The translations under genes and the position numbers were made by a program. From IMG/VR virus record IMGVR_UViG_3300020473_000050, positions 1 to 45,447 of that record: DNA of 45,447 bases. One strand, 5' to 3'. Shown one piece after another: positions 1-7,930 of this stretch (the first letter of the stretch is position 1; every line of letters starts with the position of its first letter). The notes under the pieces were generated by a model. The model made no database searches and was not told the origin of the DNA. It worked only from the letters and a program-made list of their open reading frames with translations. This DNA comes from a virus.

Positions 1-1545
1 AAATAGATCATCAACACGATGTGCCATTACTTTCTCATAACCCGTACGAACAGGTGTGCTAGTATACCCAACTGCCTGGATGCCTGATGAGTGTTGAACC
101 GATGTCATGTTAGTACGTTTAGAGCTGTCTCTATCCGCACCTGGCGATAGCAGCGAGACACTACTTACGTATTTAGCAGGCCCATCCCCTTCAGTATAAC
201 TATCTGTCATACCTCGCAGGTTACGTATCTTAGCATCAGGTGTTAGATACGTGGTGATGGCTACTTTGGCACTATCAGGGGTTGACTCTGAAATAACACC
301 AAGATCGTTCTTATGGAACATCCGTGAACGACGCACCATGGTTTTAGTAGACCGACCGCCTTGTCCTGCAAAGGTAAGGGTCTCGTGTTCTTTTAGATTA
401 TGGACAGGGTTAGAGGTTTCTACCAATTCCGTCGATTCATCCTGCAGAACATTCAACCATACCGCTTTAGGGTTTAAGTTAATTGAGGCTTTAGACAACA
501 TAGGTTTAGCACGATACTCACGCAGTGCTTCAACCATCTGCTTGTAGACCGTACCTGAGAAGCGTTCATAGCCACGAAGTCGCATGAACGCACTATCCAT
601 CTCTTTAGGATGTTGATCAGTTGCTACTAACTCTACGCTTCTAAACAACAACCCTTCAAAGGTAGTTGGCTCACCCATCTCGGTTAGAATCTCTTCGGTG
701 ATAGGGTCGATAAACATGGTATCCATCAATTCCATCTCTTGGATGAAACGGGCAGATAGGCCTTGTTCATTAATCACATTGAAGTAGACATCCGGATGAT
801 TGAAATCCTCAAGGTTATATTGCTTAATTGCGTTCTTGTAACTAACAAACCCACCTAAGATCAAACTGGCTTCACGATCAGCGCGTGATACGACTAAGGT
901 TTCATCAGCAAATACAATCTTGTATTCCTGAGGAGCCAGTTGAACACGTGTGCCTACTGGTACACGTTTAACCTCTACACCCAAGCGTTTGATTAGCTTA
1001 TCAATACCGAGTTTAAAGGCAAGCACTACACCCACTGGGATGTGTTTACTAAACACTTTAACGCTCGCCATTTCGATAGGTGGTTGGCTATCAGTAATGT
1101 TGATCACTTCGTAAAGCTCACCAATAGGCTCCATAGAGTCGTTATGATGGCGATACACCATCTCGCTACGATCCATCGTGTATACGTATTTACCCTGCTT
1201 GGCAATAACGACTTGATTATCTTGCTCGTAGACGCTAAGGTCACTAATACCTAGCACCTCACTGCGATTAGGATAATCCCAAGTAAACAACACTTCCTTA
1301 AAGGTAAAGGTGCGTATTTCTTTGGCAATGGCCGTGTAACCACGCGGTAGCACAACATCGGTTACCATAACATCGGCAAACGCTACTTTAGATAGTGGGC
1401 TGTTATCAGCCAATGTCATTTGGGTTAAATGTTTAACTAACCATTTACCGTAATCGTTAATTACTTTACCTGAACGCTCAACGAAAGTCTTCCCGTAATA
1501 ACTGGTTAACGCAACGGTTGAAGCGGATGTTTTTCTAAGGGGGAG
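1..1545 (-). CDS. Virion RNA polymerase beta subunit (N-terminal fragment), exon 2, partial
   Basis: This open frame has no start of its own and continues past the left edge (515 codons visible). It resumes the reading frame of exon 1 (3279-4703) after removal of the intron at 1546-3278, giving the junction RAD-LPLRK. Two stretches align by eye with bacterial RpoB. SYYGKTFVERSGKVINDYGK corresponds to the segment after the GTFIINGTERV region. RMFHKNDLGVISESTPDSAK corresponds to the RpoB stretch that contains the ICPIETPEG motif. In phiKZ-like phages beta is made as two polypeptides, and the N-terminal part of the virion enzyme is gp178. This gene sits two RNAP/virion genes away from a gp181 homolog, as in phiKZ. 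The enzyme travels in the capsid and transcribes early genes. The identification as RNAP beta is firm; the assignment to the virion rather than the non-virion enzyme rests on gene order. Confidence 0.88.
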
Positions 1546-1921
1546 CACTCCCCTTTTAATAGTGGACCATATCTTCATCCCGAAGGATGCCTATCGTTTC
1601 GGAACTTACGTTCCTACTCTACTTGCTTTAATCGCTATACGCGACCACACGACTTTATACGTGTGTCATTAGACCTTTGGGCAAGGTTGTAGCTTTCGAT
1701 GGCCTCTGAGCCCATCCCAGCCTCTAGATGAGGGTAAGGGACTTTGCTGCGTCGGTTGGATCAGATACTAACGTTTTTACCATGCCTGCTACTTCCATTA
1801 CTGGAGCAGGTATACATGTGGTTTTCACCCATGCAGTGGTAGTTAGCATCTATTGATCTTTTCCCGCAATTAGATAGGTTTTCTATATCTCTATTACTAG
1901 AGATAGCGGACCATGATGAAG

Positions 1922-3226
1922 TTATTTCTTAACTAGTAGGAATTCAACCTTTGGATTTACTAATTTAACAGCATCGTGTACTTCTGACACTGTTGTCTTT
2001 CCTGGTAGATTGAAAAACTTACACACATCTAGAAATCTATCAAACGTCACTAGCTTATCAGATATCATCATCCAGTAAGCATGTCTTTTAAGTAACTTTT
2101 TGATAAGTGTAGCTTCAAGATTTCTATTATCCCAATGTCTATAGTTTATTGTCAGCAGAGAATAACCGTGAGCCTTTGCTATGTCACGTTTTATTGCGTC
2201 ACGTTCTTTTACTTCCATTAAGGCCGCCTCACCACCAAATCTCTTAACAGGATGGTAGTGTTGTTTTCCATGGTACTCTATTAACACATCTGTACCAGTT
2301 ATGTGGAAGTCGTAACGATATTTATACCCTTTTATTTTGAATTCTTGAATATAAGGTAATTTAACCTTTTCAAGTAATCTTCTAACACGTAATTCACCTT
2401 TTGATTCCCTACATTTAGGACAACCTGCTTTAGAAGTAAGATGTGCATTGGGAGTAGTAAAGAAAGAACCATGTGTTGAACACACTATCTCAACTTTAAC
2501 TTTATTCCCTTTGTACTTTACCTTACTATAATCATACACGTCACCGTGTATTGCTTTAGCATCTTTAATGAAATCCTCTACAGACTTCATCTGTTTGTCT
2601 AAATGACACTTCGGACACCCACACCCCATAGCGTGAGCTTTTACTTGCTGTTTAAACCAACCATGAGTAGGACACTTAATATCAATATAGTCTTCGTTAT
2701 ACGCTCTATTCTGACGGTCGGGATAAATATATCGACCGTTGTGTAGCTTTTTGAACCGCTTGACTAATATTGAATAAGGTATTGTTCTAGCGCACGTGCC
2801 ACAGCCATGACCTTTTCTAATATGGCTATCGGGCGTTTGCATGAACGGACCGTGCTCTGAACAGATGATTTCAACAGGAGTCATCATGTTAACATATTCA
2901 ACATTACTATAATCGTAACGTCCTTTATGCTTACGGATAGCTTCTTGAATGAAATCGTCCTGTGTTCTTCTACCACCACAATGTATACAGGCTGTCTTTT
3001 TATTAGCTCTGAATAAATTAGATGGTGATACTTGAACATCTCCATGGGTTAAACATGTAACTGTAACTGGGGTATGTTTATTTACGTATTTTGTTTTTTC
3101 AAAGGTATAATCATCGCCAAACTTAGATTTGAACTTAGATATAAAATCATCATGTCTCAAATCTAGACGCTCTTGTTTTCTCTGATGCAATTCCTTAAGT
3201 CTTGATTTAACTTCACTCTTACACAT
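1922..3226 (-). CDS. Intron-encoded homing endonuclease: zinc-ribbon repeats plus VSR-like nuclease domain
   Basis: The 434-residue protein begins with at least four copies of a module of about 60-70 residues of the form DFI..A...H...YDYS.V.Y......V.I.C..HG.F...P..H....GC..C. The paired cysteines and the CxxHG turn suggest zinc ribbons of the kind found in phage homing proteins (DUF723-like). A nuclease domain follows around residue 300 with YRYDFHI and LIEYHGKQHY, the pattern of VSR-like (PD-(D/E)XK-related, I-Bth0305I/EDxHD type) homing enzymes. It would cut intronless alleles of the RNAP beta gene so the intron is copied in by recombination. An upstream in-frame ATG at 3235 exists. The ATG at 3226 is preferred because GAGG sits 8 nt before it. 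Known members often carry YDG where this protein has YHG. Confidence 0.85.
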   Translation of the reverse strand: MCKSEVKSRLKELHQRKQERLDLRHDDFISKFKSKFGDDYTFEKTKYVNKHTPVTVTCLTHGDVQVSPSNLFRANKKTACIHCGGRRTQDDFIQEAIRKHKGRYDYSNVEYVNMMTPVEIICSEHGPFMQTPDSHIRKGHGCGTCARTIPYSILVKRFKKLHNGRYIYPDRQNRAYNEDYIDIKCPTHGWFKQQVKAHAMGCGCPKCHLDKQMKSVEDFIKDAKAIHGDVYDYSKVKYKGNKVKVEIVCSTHGSFFTTPNAHLTSKAGCPKCRESKGELRVRRLLEKVKLPYIQEFKIKGYKYRYDFHITGTDVLIEYHGKQHYHPVKRFGGEAALMEVKERDAIKRDIAKAHGYSLLTINYRHWDNRNLEATLIKKLLKRHAYWMMISDKLVTFDRFLDVCKFFNLPGKTTVSEVHDAVKLVNPKVEFLLVKK

Positions 3227-3230
3227 AGTT

Positions 3231-3257
3231 AACATCCTCGTATATTCATAGGATGTT
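3231..3257 (-). promoter_or_regulatory. Hairpin covering the endonuclease ribosome-binding site (beta intron)
   Basis: A perfect 8-bp inverted repeat (AACATCCT / AGGATGTT, 11-nt loop) lies directly before the endonuclease start. The 3' arm contains the GAGG that would recruit ribosomes, so the folded RNA should hide it. This could limit endonuclease translation from the long RNAP transcript. The pairing is visible; the regulatory role is inferred. Confidence 0.55.
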
Positions 3258-3278
3258 CTTTTTTATGTATAAGTTTTA

Positions 3279-4703
3279 ATCCGCCCTTTGTGTGCGATAA
3301 CGAATCTTCACACCCCCCGCTAGGAATGTACCATCTTCTTCTACTACAGGAAGTTTAAAACGAATCGTTGAGGGTTGACCCTTAACAGGGGTTAGCTTAA
3401 CCGTATACATGTCATACTTATCCACCGCATCCACAACACGCTGTACTTGGTAGTCGGTTACTGCTACGCCTGCTTGTTGAATACCTAGCGTCATCGCCGC
3501 AATGTCTTTAGGCATGACGTTGTTAATATATTCGCGATGAAATGCATTAACAGTGGTATTTAACATGCTTTTATCAACCACCCCTTTAAGTTCAGGTAGG
3601 GTATCTTTAGGCTGATTCATGGTTACCGCAGTATCAGGTGCGGCTAACTGTTCAAGCGTACCTTCACCGTATGGGTTAGGTATACGTGTAAACTGATCTG
3701 CTAGTTTCACCATACGACGATACTCGGCACCTGATAAGATACCTGCATCTGCTAGCTCATCAGCCTGACTAACAATAGCTTGGGTCCTACGTTCAGCAAT
3801 AGGGGGTACGACTGGTGCGCCAGCAATTGCATTATCAACTTCGTCATCTGCTTCGCTTTCAGCCATTACGGTACGCTTTTCAAACATTGCCATATAGAAA
3901 CGACGAAGCTTGTCATTTATATCGTTATCCGTCTCCATCCATTCAACAAGATGACTTAGCGATAACACGCTGAATTGACCTGATTCAATAAATACCAAGT
4001 TAATGCGCTTTAAGACTTCAACCGGTGTATGGCTTAATGAAGTAACGCCCGCTTCACCACTTAACCAGAGGTAAAGGTCGAGATACGTTAATGACGCGTT
4101 CTCTTTAAACTGGGTTAATAGAGAGCGTGGCATATCACCTGGTTTAACTTTACCTACTGCACGTTCTAGATCATCACGTTCAGGTAATATTTTTGGTAAT
4201 GCAACTGGGATAAAATGTTGACGGTCAGTCTCTTTCGCTAATGTGATGATTTCAGCATAAAGCGTAGTGTGTAGGTTATAATAGCGGTAGTATGTCGCTA
4301 ACGCGTGTTGACGATAGTGATATACACTAGTTAACGAGGCGTAGTTACTCACTATTAAACTACGTGGGTCGCGTAAACCGCTAGCTAAACGACGCAGCAA
4401 GCGGTGCTTTCTAAAACGCTTATGGTAGTTCTGCACGTGCTGCTTATAGGCACCACGGTTTAGTCGTGGTGTGCCTAATTCGCTATTAAGGACTTCGATG
4501 TGGTGAATGAAAACTTCACTGTCATGGTTTAACAGCAGTGGATCACGCGCATCTATACCCATGTCAGTAGATGTAGTAGGTAGGTAATGGATGATGCTAT
4601 CGCGTGGTAGCGTTAACGTATTAATGGGGGCGGTCTTGGGGTTAACAAGCTGTTGAGGGGTGCGAACACCCACCTCTCTATAGAACGCGTCGTATAAAGA
4701 CAT
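3279..4703 (-). CDS. Virion RNA polymerase beta subunit (N-terminal fragment), exon 1
   Basis: 475 codons from ATG (GAGG 8 nt upstream) to the GAT codon at the 5' splice site. In unspliced RNA the next codon is TAA, so the frame looks like a complete gene but is not. The end of the exon (LPVVEEDGTFLAGGVKIRY) resembles the RpoB region around GTFIINGTERVVVSQL, and the homology continues directly into exon 2. The N-terminal 400 residues are highly diverged, as in phiKZ gp178. The gene is last in a minus-strand run after three small genes, 12 nt downstream of the 156-residue gene. The spliced product is at least 990 residues. Confidence 0.85.
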
Positions 4704-4715
4704 GCGACTAACCTC

Positions 4716-5186
4716 TTATTCACTGGATGTGGGATTAAACGCATGAAGCTGACGTCTAATCATTGCACGGGTTATGTAATGGGTCGTTGGATCTAATAAC
4801 GTTTCCTGATACTGATATAAGGTAACATATTTACGTTTAAGGGTAATGAACTTAAACGGATCTAAACGGCTGGTTGTTAAATCTAACTTATAGTAAAGCT
4901 CAGCGTTACCGGAAGCTATCTTAACGGTGGTGAGCTCAACCCATAACCCTGCATTTGGTTTAGGGAGTGTCTCGGTAAAGGCATAAAGGTCCCTATCTCC
5001 CTCTATCAACCCGCGTAGCTGCTTCAGGGTGATAGAGGTGAGTAAGGGTGCAAGTAACTGCATTTGACCAAGATGGCTTATTAATCGACGTTTAAACGCC
5101 TCGGACCCACTTGCATGTTTAAGTGCATAGTGGCTTAATTCGCGGTGATGGCGGATAACGTCACGGTGGATAAGCGTGCCTATCAC
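4716..5186 (-). CDS. Conserved-type phage protein of unknown function (156 aa)
   Basis: I do not recognise this protein. It starts at GTG, and its first codon overlaps the TGA stop of the upstream gene (GTGA), which signals translational coupling. The sequence is rich in His, Arg and Leu near the start (MIGTLIHRDVIRHHRELSHY), has no membrane segment, and is otherwise of ordinary mixed alpha/beta composition. It lies directly before the RNAP beta gene in what looks like one operon of four genes, so late co-expression with the virion polymerase is likely. No function can be assigned. Confidence 0.75.
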   Translation of the reverse strand: MIGTLIHRDVIRHHRELSHYALKHASGSEAFKRRLISHLGQMQLLAPLLTSITLKQLRGLIEGDRDLYAFTETLPKPNAGLWVELTTVKIASGNAELYYKLDLTTSRLDPFKFITLKRKYVTLYQYQETLLDPTTHYITRAMIRRQLHAFNPTSSE

Positions 5187-5779
5187 GCGGCTTGCACTCG
5201 ACTAGGTTGAAAATGTCTTAGGTAACCTAAATCAGATACAATGCTCATGCAAGCTTTATACGCTTTAAAATCGCTTTCGGTGATGGTAATGCTAGATGGA
5301 CCTGGTAATCCATCTTGGGGAGTGACGATAGGTGCAAACGTGTGTATAAACGTATTACTGCGACGATACGCTAACGCTAAGGTCATCATCTTCTCTTTCG
5401 CTAACGCCCCACCAATGAAGGTAGAGGGATAAGGAATCATCAGATATACCCACTGACGTTTACCATGTGCGGTAACGGTATTAACTAACAATGGATAGTT
5501 GTCATGTGCGTCCGTGATAGGAAAGGGACTTGCCTGTAGTGTATATGCGGTTTCATCTACTACATCTAACATCGCATCTAAGGTATCCTCTAGCGCTAGG
5601 TCAGTGTCAAACTGCATGAGTTTTTGGACGTAACCGTCTAGATCAGGGAAATAAGCAATAAAAGAAGGCAGGATAGCTTTATGGAGCGCGTTAGCATGAT
5701 CGATAATAAGATCAATACCTTTGGTTATGTGTCGGTAGAAGTTTACCGCATCGACATGTTGATACGTGTAGTAGTTCAT
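5183..5779 (-). CDS. Phage protein of unknown function (198 aa)
   Basis: Unrecognised protein starting MNYYTYQHVDAVNFYRHITK. It is a soluble, largely helical-looking sequence without a signal peptide or membrane segment, and no catalytic motif was found. Its start lies 4 nt after the stop of the preceding minus-strand gene, and its stop overlaps the GTG of the next gene, so it is translated as part of the same operon that ends in the RNAP beta gene. The ribosome-binding site is weak, which fits translational coupling to the upstream gene. Confidence 0.75.
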   Translation of the reverse strand: MNYYTYQHVDAVNFYRHITKGIDLIIDHANALHKAILPSFIAYFPDLDGYVQKLMQFDTDLALEDTLDAMLDVVDETAYTLQASPFPITDAHDNYPLLVNTVTAHGKRQWVYLMIPYPSTFIGGALAKEKMMTLALAYRRSNTFIHTFAPIVTPQDGLPGPSSITITESDFKAYKACMSIVSDLGYLRHFQPSRVQAA

Positions 5780-5783
5780 GGGA

Positions 5784-6119
5784 TCATGGGGTCCTTCTGG
5801 CTGGGATTAAGTGAATTATCTTAAGGTCGCGTGCCTTATTTAACACACTTAACATTAACCCTAGATAGACCGTCTCAATAGGCGTGTCATCGCTAAGGTC
5901 ATATTTCTTTTGCCTAGCTTTTAAAATATTACATAAGCGAACCGCATGGTTGTAGCATAGATGATAATCTTTAAGTGAGCTGATGCCGATGAAGTTATAC
6001 ACCTTCACGGTGGTTTTCCCGATGTGGTTATTAAGTGCATCGATGATGTAGTTGAGATGGTCGATGGCCATACCGATACCTAGCGGTGTAGATTCATCGC
6101 ATTCGACGGTGCGTCGCAT
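5784..6119 (-). CDS. Phage protein of unknown function (111 aa)
   Basis: First gene of the operon that leads into RNAP beta. The frame also offers an ATG at 6152. The ATG at 6119 is chosen because AAGGA lies 7 nt before it, whereas 6152 has no such site. The protein (MRRTVECDESTPLGIGMAID at the start) is small, soluble and probably helical, with a few cysteines and no recognisable motif. Its promoter should lie in the gene-free region upstream (6120-6795), which contains several AT-rich repeat units. Confidence 0.7.
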   Translation of the reverse strand: MRRTVECDESTPLGIGMAIDHLNYIIDALNNHIGKTTVKVYNFIGISSLKDYHLCYNHAVRLCNILKARQKKYDLSDDTPIETVYLGLMLSVLNKARDLKIIHLIPARRTP

Positions 6120-6263
6120 AGGGCTATCCTTACGTGTATGTGACAGGTTCATAACGATGCATGAGATTTACCGTGCGTTTACTCGATTTTTTCACAGGCA
6201 CTTTTTGACGTTTGGGTTTCCTTCTCTTCCCCCCACGGCCCCCCATCTCTACCATCCTCTCCC

Positions 6264-6294
6264 GGGGGGATTCTTATAATCCCCCCTTTGGGGG
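6264..6294. repeat. Perfect G/C-capped inverted repeat with a competing second hairpin
   Basis: GGGGGGATT and AATCCCCCC form a perfect 9-bp stem with a 5-nt loop (6264-6286). The same C run can instead pair with GGGGG at 6290-6294 across a 3-nt loop. Further C runs lie just upstream (about 6225-6246). On the minus strand this would fall in the leader of the 111-aa gene. Confidence 0.65.
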
Positions 6295-6355
6295 AATGGG
6301 GTTGTCGCTACGCTCCGCTCATACCTAATAAACTAAAATGTTAGAAAATAATTCT

Positions 6356-6456
6356 CAAGTAAATTATAGTTATATTTTTATAAAAGTACAAGTAATAATT
6401 ATTTTAGAAATAGACTACATTACAAGTAACCTATATTTAGTAATAAATACAAGTAA
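6356..6456. repeat. Four phased CAAGTAA repeats in an AT-rich island
   Basis: CAAGTAA occurs at 6356, 6389, 6423 and 6450, spaced 33, 34 and 27 bp apart, each followed by AT-rich DNA; three of the four extend to ACAAGTAA. Read on the minus strand each is TTACTTG preceded by an AT-rich stretch (for example AATTATTACTTG). This could be an iterated protein-binding site, or a tandem set of promoters for the phage polymerase, whose known phiKZ early promoters are AT-rich. Confidence 0.6.
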
Positions 6457-6631
6457 CTAATAATTTTAAGTATAAATAATTATAACAAATGAAAGAAATA
6501 CAATCAACACAACTACACAATAGTTTTATAAATTAAAAAATCAAATTTATTAAAACAGAAAACTAAAAACACACAGCCAGTAGGCGGATTTCGGGCAGGC
6601 GTCGCAGCGCGGCGTGGTGGCGCGCGAGTGT

Positions 6632-6653
6632 GGGGTAGGGTGATAGGGTAGGG
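6632..6653 (+). other. Potential G-quadruplex motif
   Basis: Four G runs (4, 3, 3 and 3 G) separated by loops TA, TGATA and TA satisfy the usual G3+N1-7 rule on the plus strand. The motif lies in a GC-rich block that contrasts with the adjoining AT-rich island. Confidence 0.6.
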
Positions 6654-6700
6654 TACGTGGATTAAATGGCTTAAAATGACGTACAGTGCTTTTTAAAGGC

Positions 6701-6744
6701 AAAAAAAGAAGAGAGGGTAGAAGGGACGTGACTCCCCCTTCTAC
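6701..6744 (-). terminator. Intrinsic-type terminator after the 371-aa gene
   Basis: On the minus strand GTAGAAGGG and CCCTTCTAC form a 9-bp stem around a 10-nt loop, followed by CCTCTC and then a T-rich run ending in seven T. It lies about 50 nt past the stop codon at 6796 and is the most classical rho-independent terminator in the window. Confidence 0.7.
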
Positions 6745-6795
6745 GACACCCCCTCCTCTTTTACGTAATGTAGGTTACGTGGTTCGTGCTACAAC

Positions 6796-7911
6796 CTACA
6801 GAACTTGACGATCAGGTACAACATAAGCTATTGTATCTGAAACACTTTTCTTATCATCCATTTCAATGCCTAATAATTTAAAAGCAGCAAGGATGGTCTC
6901 ACGGGCTTTTGCACGTGTTTTAGCGCTCTTAGGGATTTCTATATGCCCTGCGCTTATGCTGCGGTAATAGCTAAACTGACCAAATATACCATCTTCACAG
7001 TTAAAGTATTTAGGTAGTTGTTTGCATATTGACTGTAATATGTTCTTTGCCCATTGTTTGTTAGTTACTTCAACGATAGTAGAAAGAATAATTCCCTCCG
7101 CCACTAGGACTTCACGTTCAGCTTTACGTTGAGAATTGCTAGTGTGGTATTTCAAAACTAATGCATTAACCGCATCGCTATCTACCACATCACGATCAAG
7201 TAGATTTAACGTACAGTGATACAAGTCTTTAAGTGGATCACCACTAATGACACTAGGTACTTCTGTTTCTATATGGCCGTCAACAGCTACCCCATGTGTG
7301 TTCTCCACGTTATACTTAGCATATTCTTCTTTAAGGTTAAATCCCGATGTGTTGTCGGGCTTATAGAAGTAATATACATCACCAAGACGTGCTGTAACCA
7401 TACCAACAGTATTTAATACACGTAATGCACTTAACTGCACATTAGGCGCAGCAGTCAATACGCTTTCAACGGCATCATGAGTAAAGTTATCCGTACCATG
7501 TATCCATGCATCTGCAAGTATAGAGATGATAGAACCTGTAGGTTTATCAAGACTTGCAATATGCATTTCAAAACACTGAACCGTAGTGGTGTCTTTAGCT
7601 ACTTGTTTGATCCAACGCATAAGGACCATGCCAATCTCATACGCCGAAAGTAGCTCCATTATATTTCGATTATCGTTACAATATAAAACATCATCGCGTA
7701 AACGAATCAAAGAACGAAGCAACGTTTCTTTCTCATTAATACTGCCGTCCAAGATGTTAGCTACAATATAGTGGTAATCACCAATAATTTGTTCGGTTTG
7801 TACACCGCTGGTAATAGGTGGTGTATTTTTGCGTCCCCAAACAGATGTTGCGGTTGTTTGCTTACTAGACCATTCACTGGGTTGTATATTTAAAGAGTTA
7901 TAAGTTCTCAT
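6796..7911 (-). CDS. Unknown phage protein (371 aa), paralog of the 341-aa neighbour
   Basis: I do not recognise the family. Start ATG at 7911 has AAGGA 7-8 nt upstream. The protein shares architecture with the 341-aa protein encoded directly upstream. Both have a segment of the type W..G......AVE.VL......AL.VLN..G......VYYFY around the middle, and both end in an AAFKLLGIEMD / TAFSLLGFDVE segment. The two therefore look like an old tandem duplication. No signal peptide, membrane span or catalytic motif is seen. It is the last gene of the run from about 10.2 kb and is followed by a strong terminator. Confidence 0.8.
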   Translation of the reverse strand: MRTYNSLNIQPSEWSSKQTTATSVWGRKNTPPITSGVQTEQIIGDYHYIVANILDGSINEKETLLRSLIRLRDDVLYCNDNRNIMELLSAYEIGMVLMRWIKQVAKDTTTVQCFEMHIASLDKPTGSIISILADAWIHGTDNFTHDAVESVLTAAPNVQLSALRVLNTVGMVTARLGDVYYFYKPDNTSGFNLKEEYAKYNVENTHGVAVDGHIETEVPSVISGDPLKDLYHCTLNLLDRDVVDSDAVNALVLKYHTSNSQRKAEREVLVAEGIILSTIVEVTNKQWAKNILQSICKQLPKYFNCEDGIFGQFSYYRSISAGHIEIPKSAKTRAKARETILAAFKLLGIEMDDKKSVSDTIAYVVPDRQVL

Positions 7912-7930
7912 GGTTTAATTTCCTTAAGGG

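Larger units (their letters stand above)
1546..3278 (-). mobile_element. Group I intron (1733 bp) in the RNAP beta gene, with endonuclease ORF
   Basis: Exon 1 ends ...GGGCGGAT and the intron begins TAAAACTT. The intron ends ...GGAGTG and exon 2 begins CTCCCCCTTAGAAAAACA, restoring the frame as RAD-LPLRKTS. A T before the 5' splice site and a terminal G are the group I rule. Near the 3' end, reading the minus strand, are CTATCTAATTGCGGGAA (plus 1861-1877), typical of P3/P4, and GAAGATATGGTCC (plus 1564-1576), a good match to the conserved S element that forms half of P7. A plausible P7 partner, GGCCAT, lies between them. The endonuclease gene occupies the 5' two thirds, as in many phage introns. 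The exact structural subclass was not worked out. Confidence 0.85.
6120..6795. other. Gene-free region of mosaic base composition (676 bp)
   Basis: No credible gene lies here. From left to right the plus strand shows: a C-rich/G-rich stretch with competing hairpins (about 6225-6300); a very AT-rich island (about 6325-6575) with four CAAGTAA repeats; a strongly GC-rich stretch (about 6575-6665) with a quadruplex-type G motif; and a terminator for the gene ending at 6796. This is the largest gap in the window. It could hold the promoter(s) for the minus-strand operon reading into RNAP beta, or a replication-related site. Neither is proven. Confidence 0.7.

Noticed and set aside
251-1254. Plus-strand open frames of 98 and 70 aa
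   Set aside because: They are shadows of the minus-strand RNAP beta exon 2.
3276-4703. The 475-aa frame as a complete stand-alone gene
   Set aside because: RNAP beta homology continues in frame in 1545-1, and the stop is the first intron codon; it is exon 1.
6052-6279. 75-aa plus-strand open frame
   Set aside because: It runs antisense to the 111-aa gene and into a C-rich low-complexity stretch; composition is not gene-like.
6356-6456. CAAGTAA repeats as a CRISPR array
   Set aside because: The repeat unit is only 7-8 bp and the spacers are low-complexity AT DNA; there is no cas gene in the window.
6575-6665. GC-rich block as an RNA gene
   Set aside because: No cloverleaf, conserved rRNA sequence or promoter-terminator pair could be seen; only G-rich repeats and a quadruplex motif.
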